A stretch of 64,000 nucleotides of DNA, taken from the NCBI GenBank assembly GCA_035555795.1, contig DATMGE010000073.1, positions 8,226 through 72,225 on the forward strand, read 5' to 3'. The notes under the pieces were generated by a model. It saw only the letters and a list, made by a program, of their open reading frames with translations. It was not told the DNA's origin and made no database searches. The stretch comes from RCIO01 sp035555795. Lineage in GTDB: Bacteria; Pseudomonadota; Alphaproteobacteria; Rhizobiales; Rhizobiaceae. Both the position numbers and the translations under genes were made by a program. Below, piece after piece: positions 60,138 to 64,000 of the stretch. Each line of letters opens with the position of its first letter. Positions within the stretch are counted from its first letter, which is position 1.

Positions 60138-60947
60138 CTATTTCCTGTGCGTTGAAACGGACGCGCCAAATTCGGCGCTGATCGCGGCGGCGGTATCGAC
60201 CACCGCGCGGGAGAGCAGCGGCGCATCCTCCTCGCGAAAGCGCGACAGCGGCATGGGAATGCCGATGCAGCCCACCACGCGGCCATCGCCGCCAAAGACG
60301 GGAGCGGCAAAACCGACGGCATCGGCGATAGTGTGGCCTTGCGAACGCGCAAAGCCGCGCTCGCGGATCTCGGCCAGTTCGGCCTGCAGCGCATCGACAT
60401 CCTCGATGCGCCGGCCGGTCGGGGACGCCGCCCCCGCAACGGCCAGATGCGCGCGCAATTCAGCCTCGTCGAGAAAGGCCAGGACGGCACGCCCCTGCGC
60501 GCCCCATAGAAGCGGGCGCGGCGCGAAGGCACCCTCGCGAAAGTCGATCAGATGTGTCGAATACTGGATTTCGCCTGCCACCAGCATCCGCGCGCCGGTA
60601 TCGTAGTTCCAATAGACGGCCGTGGTGTTCAGCACGGCGACGAGCGCCTGCACATGTTCGCGCACGCGCTCCGAGACATCGGCATTGCGCGCCACAGCAA
60701 TGGCGATGCGCCGCAGTTCCGGCCCCGGCGCATAATGCTGGCGCTCGCCGGCCCGGCCGACGATCTGGATGCGCGCCAGCAATTGCAGCATGCGATGCGC
60801 CGTGCTGGGCGCAAGCTCCACCGCTTCGGCAAGTTCGGTCAGGCTCACCGGCCGGGGCGCATCGGCGATGGCGCGCACCATGCGGAAGGCGCGAGCGACC
60901 GGCCCGACAGTCTCGTCCGCCTGAACTTGCGCCGCGCCGCCAGCCAT
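60138..60947 (-). CDS. IclR family transcriptional regulator
   Basis: A 269-residue regulator. The winged-helix domain reads VARAFRMVRAIADAPRPVSLTELAEAVELAPSTAHRML. The IclR effector domain follows, with LWGAQGRAVLAFLDE and GFARSQGHTIADAVGFAAPVFGGDG. GGGGGAGA before ATG 60947 fixes the start. The open frame runs on upstream across the divergent MarR gene, but that extension is spurious. It is first gene of the demethylase operon and probably responds to an aromatic acid, as PcaR/PobR relatives do. Confidence 0.9.
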   Translation of the reverse strand: MAGGAAQVQADETVGPVARAFRMVRAIADAPRPVSLTELAEAVELAPSTAHRMLQLLARIQIVGRAGERQHYAPGPELRRIAIAVARNADVSERVREHVQALVAVLNTTAVYWNYDTGARMLVAGEIQYSTHLIDFREGAFAPRPLLWGAQGRAVLAFLDEAELRAHLAVAGAASPTGRRIEDVDALQAELAEIRERGFARSQGHTIADAVGFAAPVFGGDGRVVGCIGIPMPLSRFREEDAPLLSRAVVDTAAAISAEFGASVSTHRK

Positions 60948-61074
60948 CTCGTCTCCCCCGGATTTCACTTTTCTCGCCAAAGGCACCTCCCATATTTTTC
61001 TACTGGATGCAATTGCTATCCGTTCAATGGAAATATATTCGTTGCACAGACTATCCGAACGGGAGCCTATCGCC

Positions 61075-61575
61075 TTGTCCCACCATCGCGCACAGAGACG
61101 GAATCTCGAAGCGGCCGCACCGCGCGAGTTGCCCATCTCCCTTGCGCGCGCCAGAGAGGCGCTGAATGCGGTGTTGCGGCGGCATCTTTCCGCATTCGGC
61201 CTTTCGGAGCAGCACTGGCGCATCCTCTCGGTTCTGGCCGACGATGAGCGCATTTGCGTTTCGGAACTGGCTGCCCGTGCAGCCCTCGGCATCCCCTCCA
61301 CATCGCGCATCCTGAAGGAGCTTGGCCGGCGCGGCTGCGTGCAGGTCGAAGCCTCGGCCGCGGGGGAAGCCGGCCGCAAGGTCGCCAGCCTGGCACCGGG
61401 CGGCTTGCAGATCGTCGCCTTGTGCCAGCCCTTCATCGACCTGCTGGAAGCCCGCCTGCGCCAGGCGCTCGGCACGCAACGGCTGCTCCAGCTTCAATCG
61501 CTGCTCGACGAGATCGAACAGCGGCTCGACACAGATCCGGATTTCATCGCTCAGCAGGGAGGAAAATATGTCTGA
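61075..61575 (+). CDS. MarR family transcriptional regulator (HpaR-like)
   Basis: A 166-residue winged-helix regulator of the MarR/HpaR type: ISLARAREALNAVLRRHLSAFGLSEQHWRILSVL, then VSELAARAALGIPSTSRILKELGRRG and the wing ASAAGEAGRKV. HpaR regulates homoprotocatechuate catabolism in enterobacteria. I place the start at TTG 61075, which has GGGAG nine bases upstream; ATG 61027 has no ribosome site. It overlaps the next binding-protein gene by eight bases, so it is co-translated with the transport genes it likely controls. Confidence 0.82.
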   Translation: MSHHRAQRRNLEAAAPRELPISLARAREALNAVLRRHLSAFGLSEQHWRILSVLADDERICVSELAARAALGIPSTSRILKELGRRGCVQVEASAAGEAGRKVASLAPGGLQIVALCQPFIDLLEARLRQALGTQRLLQLQSLLDEIEQRLDTDPDFIAQQGGKYV

Positions 61576-63151
61576 GAGATCAATAGCAACCATTGCAGCG
61601 CTCGGCGCGCTGATCGGGCTTGGCCTCGCCTTGCCCGCCATGGCGCAGGAAACGCCCAAACGCGGCGGCATATTGCGCCATGTGGTGGAGCAGGAGAGCA
61701 ACACGTTCGACTGCCACGCCACCGGCACGTCGTTCTCGCTGCAGGTGCTCGCCCCGCATTACAACACGCTGCTGCGCTTCCATCCCGACAACTATCCCGA
61801 AATCATCGGCGACCTGGCGGAATCCTGGACGCTCTCCGACGACCGTAAGACCTATACGTTCAAGCTGCGCCAGGGCGTGAAGTTCCACGACGGGTCGGAC
61901 TTCGATTCCGCCGACATGCTGGCCACCTGGGAACGGCTGAAGAACCCGCCGCAGGGTGTCACCTCGGTGCGGCAGGGGCAGTTTGCCCCGATCGAATCCA
62001 TGTCGGCGCCTGACCCGCAAACCTTCGTGGTCACGCTCGATCAACCCAACCCCGCAGCCACGGCGCTTTTCGCAAGCCCCTGGAATTGCGTCTATTCGGC
62101 CGAGGACCTCGCCAAGGACCCGAACTTCCCGGCAACCCACGTCAACGGCACCGGTCCCTTCACCTTCGTGGAGAACGTCAAGGGCTCGCATTGGGACGCC
62201 AAGCGCAACGAGAACTACTGGGATGAGGGCAAGCCCTATCTGGACGGCATCCGCGCGCAGTTCATCAATGGCGCCGGCGTGATCAATGCGCTGGCCGGCA
62301 ATCAGGTCGACGCGGCCCTCTTCCTCGTCTCGCCGCCGGATCGTGAACGGCTGGAAGCGATGAATCCGGACATTGCCTTCCAGCAGAGCCCGTTCAACAT
62401 CACCAACTTCCTCACCTTCAACCTGACCAAGCCGCCCTTCGACAATGCCAAGGTGCGGCAGGCGCTGAACATGGCGATCAGCCGCGTGGAAGGCGACCAG
62501 GTCCTGCCGCGCATCTCCGTTCTGAAGGGCTTTGGCCTCTACTTCCCGCCCGGCTACATCGCCGAGCGCTCCGACGAAGAGCTTTCGACGCTGCCGGGCT
62601 TCCGCACGGATGTCGAGGCGCAGCGCGCGGAAGCGAAGAAGCTGCTTGAAGAATCCGGCCATGCCGGCCTGAAGCTGACGCTTCTCAACCGCAATCTGCG
62701 CCAGCCATGGGAGCCGCTCGGCGTGTTCGTCCTCGACCAGTGGCGCAAGATCGGCGTGCAGGCCGACCAGATCCAGGCCGAGACGCCGCAATATTTCGCC
62801 GCGCTCCAGAGCAAGAACTACGACGTAGCCATCGATTTCAACAATACGGTCAGCGTCGATCCGAACGAGGTTCTGGTGAAATTCATGCCCGGCAGCCCGA
62901 ACAATTATTCGGGCTTGCAGGACCCGAAGCTGACCGAGATGTTCGATGCTCAAACCGATGCGGCGGGCGACGACGCCAAGCGCGCCGCGATCGTGCGGGA
63001 CATTGAGAGCTATATTCTCGACCAGGCCTATACGATCCCCGGCTTCAAGTCGCAGCGCCAGGTCGGCTACCACAGGAGCATGAAGGGCTGGAAGCTGCCG
63101 CCGACCACGGTGCTCAACCTGCAACTGGACACGGTCTGGCTCGACCGCTGA
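61568..63151 (+). CDS. ABC transporter substrate-binding protein, family 5 (copy 1)
   Basis: A 527-residue periplasmic protein with a signal peptide cleaved near AMAQE (residue 27). Family 5 features are LAESWTLSDDRKTYTFKLRQGVKFHDGS, NGTGPFTFVENVKG, VRQALNMAISRVEGD and YDVAIDFNNTVSVDPNE. Two cysteines (DCHATG and WNCVYS) probably form a disulfide. GGAGG before ATG 61568, within the MarR gene end, couples the two. The aromatic context suggests a non-peptide ligand. A near-duplicate follows after a terminator. Confidence 0.92.
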   Translation: MSERSIATIAALGALIGLGLALPAMAQETPKRGGILRHVVEQESNTFDCHATGTSFSLQVLAPHYNTLLRFHPDNYPEIIGDLAESWTLSDDRKTYTFKLRQGVKFHDGSDFDSADMLATWERLKNPPQGVTSVRQGQFAPIESMSAPDPQTFVVTLDQPNPAATALFASPWNCVYSAEDLAKDPNFPATHVNGTGPFTFVENVKGSHWDAKRNENYWDEGKPYLDGIRAQFINGAGVINALAGNQVDAALFLVSPPDRERLEAMNPDIAFQQSPFNITNFLTFNLTKPPFDNAKVRQALNMAISRVEGDQVLPRISVLKGFGLYFPPGYIAERSDEELSTLPGFRTDVEAQRAEAKKLLEESGHAGLKLTLLNRNLRQPWEPLGVFVLDQWRKIGVQADQIQAETPQYFAALQSKNYDVAIDFNNTVSVDPNEVLVKFMPGSPNNYSGLQDPKLTEMFDAQTDAAGDDAKRAAIVRDIESYILDQAYTIPGFKSQRQVGYHRSMKGWKLPPTTVLNLQLDTVWLDR

Positions 63152-63179
63152 TCGTCACGCAGTTAGCCCGTTGCTTTCA

Positions 63180-63206
63180 GGGGCCGTGCATCGCACGGCC
63201 CCTTTC
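63180..63206 (+). terminator. Rho-independent terminator between the two binding-protein genes
   Basis: A 10-bp stem (GGGGCCGTGC/GCACGGCCCC) with loop ATC and a TTTCT tail starts 29 bases after the stop of copy 1. Any permease genes lie beyond copy 2 and must be transcribed by read-through or from a second promoter. Confidence 0.85.
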
Positions 63207-63376
63207 TGCATGTGCACCACTCGACCATTCCGGAAAATCGTGCTGGATTTCGATGCGCATGACGCAGCGGCAGCATGCCAGCCGCGCGCCTGCGCCTGAC
63301 AGTCGAAGGCTGTCTCTGGGAGGAGCAAGCAGCCTTTACGATGACATTCATCCATCGCTCAGCCGGAGAGGAACAC

Positions 63377-64000
63377 ATGCCTAAGGGAACAAGAATGCGC
63401 CTTGCCGCGGCCATTGGCGGCACATTGATCGGACTGACGCTGACCCTGCCGGCGACGGCGCAGGAGACGCCGAAGCGCGGCGGCACGCTGCGCCATGTGG
63501 TCGACCAGGAGAGCAACACCTATGACTGCCATGCCACGGGAACCTCGTTCTCGCTGCAGGTGCTGGCGCCGCACTACAACACGCTGCTGAAATTCTCGCA
63601 CGACAACTATCCCGAGATCGTCGGCGATCTGGCGGAATCCTGGACGCTATCGGACGACCGCAAGACCTACACCTTCAAGATGCGGCCGGGCGTCAAATTC
63701 CATGACGGGTCGGACTTCGATTCCGCCGACATGCTGGCCTCGTGGGAGCGGCTGAAGAGCCCGCCGCAGGGCATCACCTCGGTGCGGCAGGGCCAGTTCG
63801 CCCAGATCGAGGCGATGAGCGCACCCGATCCGCAGACATTCACGGTGACGCTGAAGCAACCGAACCCCGCGGTGACGGCGCTGTTCGCCAGCCCGTGGAA
63901 CTGCGTCTATTCGGCTGAAGACCTCGCCAAGGATCCGAATTTCCCCGCCACCCATGTCAACGGCACCGGTCCCTTCGTCTTCGTCGAGAACGTCAAGGGC
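63377..64000 (+). CDS. ABC transporter substrate-binding protein, family 5 (copy 2), 3'-truncated by window edge
   Basis: The first 208 residues of a second family 5 binding protein, cut by the window end. From the signal-peptide end (AQETPKRGG) onward it aligns without gaps to copy 1, with 18 differences in 181 residues by my eye count. The signal peptide is unlike that of copy 1. GGAGAGG before ATG 63377 supports the start. The high identity argues for a recent tandem duplication, perhaps with ligand divergence. Confidence 0.93.
   Translation, partial: MPKGTRMRLAAAIGGTLIGLTLTLPATAQETPKRGGTLRHVVDQESNTYDCHATGTSFSLQVLAPHYNTLLKFSHDNYPEIVGDLAESWTLSDDRKTYTFKMRPGVKFHDGSDFDSADMLASWERLKSPPQGITSVRQGQFAQIEAMSAPDPQTFTVTLKQPNPAVTALFASPWNCVYSAEDLAKDPNFPATHVNGTGPFVFVENVKG

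Noticed and set aside
60138..61475. A 445-residue IclR protein
   Set aside because: The extension runs antisense through the MarR gene. The ATG at 60947 has a strong ribosome site and normal IclR length.

Overview
The window is dense, GC-rich DNA from an alphaproteobacterium, most likely of the order Hyphomicrobiales (Rhizobiales). This rests on an Omp2-type porin, three copies of a rhizobial-type palindromic repeat that ends in GCTCTAG, and many solute-uptake operons with their own regulators. I cannot name the genus from sequence alone. There is no phage, plasmid backbone, CRISPR array or intact insertion sequence. One tRNA gene, tRNA-Ser(GCT), is present.

Left part (1-8.1 kb). A split aconitase X enzyme, whose large subunit is cut by the window edge, is coupled to a LigI-like amidohydrolase and faces a GntR regulator. 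After a small secreted protein and a gene-poor stretch comes a periplasmic redox operon: a Tat-exported FAD dehydrogenase, a two-repeat Ig-like protein and a diheme cytochrome c.

Sugar or glycoside locus (8.2-21.1 kb). A leftward operon encodes a VOC protein, a Gfo/Idh/MocA oxidoreductase, a ROK regulator, a TIM-barrel isomerase and a second Gfo/Idh/MocA oxidoreductase. It diverges from a complete sugar ABC transporter followed by a beta-propeller protein. A third oxidoreductase diverges from two more VOC proteins. Similar CGAA/TTCG palindromes in the two divergent regions suggest a single regulon, probably under the ROK protein.

Peptide-type ABC transporter locus (21.1-30.1 kb). A complete five-gene Dpp/Opp-like transporter ends in a translationally coupled LysR regulator. 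It diverges from an HSL-type esterase and an unusual TIM-barrel, glycosidase-like protein.

Secretion and surface-polysaccharide locus (31-54 kb). A near-complete type II secretion system is split into three blocks: F-G-H-I-J, D-O-K-L-M plus a GspC-like protein, and E. Between and around the blocks lie glycan genes (two GT2 transferases, an RgpF-like protein, a Wzm/Wzt exporter, a methyltransferase), a large secreted subtilisin-like protease, a secreted protein made of three apparent I9-propeptide-like domains, and a small protein with five GLPFE repeats. The protease is the obvious candidate substrate of the secretion system, and the triple-I9 protein is a candidate trans-acting inhibitor or chaperone.

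Right part (53.6-64 kb). An Omp2-like porin sits behind a nested inverted repeat. It is followed by a histidinol-phosphate aminotransferase-like enzyme and a DrrAB-type ABC exporter. The window ends in a probable methoxy-aromatic locus: a LigM-like O-demethylase, an NTF2-like protein, divergent IclR and MarR regulators, and two tandem, nearly identical extracellular binding proteins, the second running off the end.
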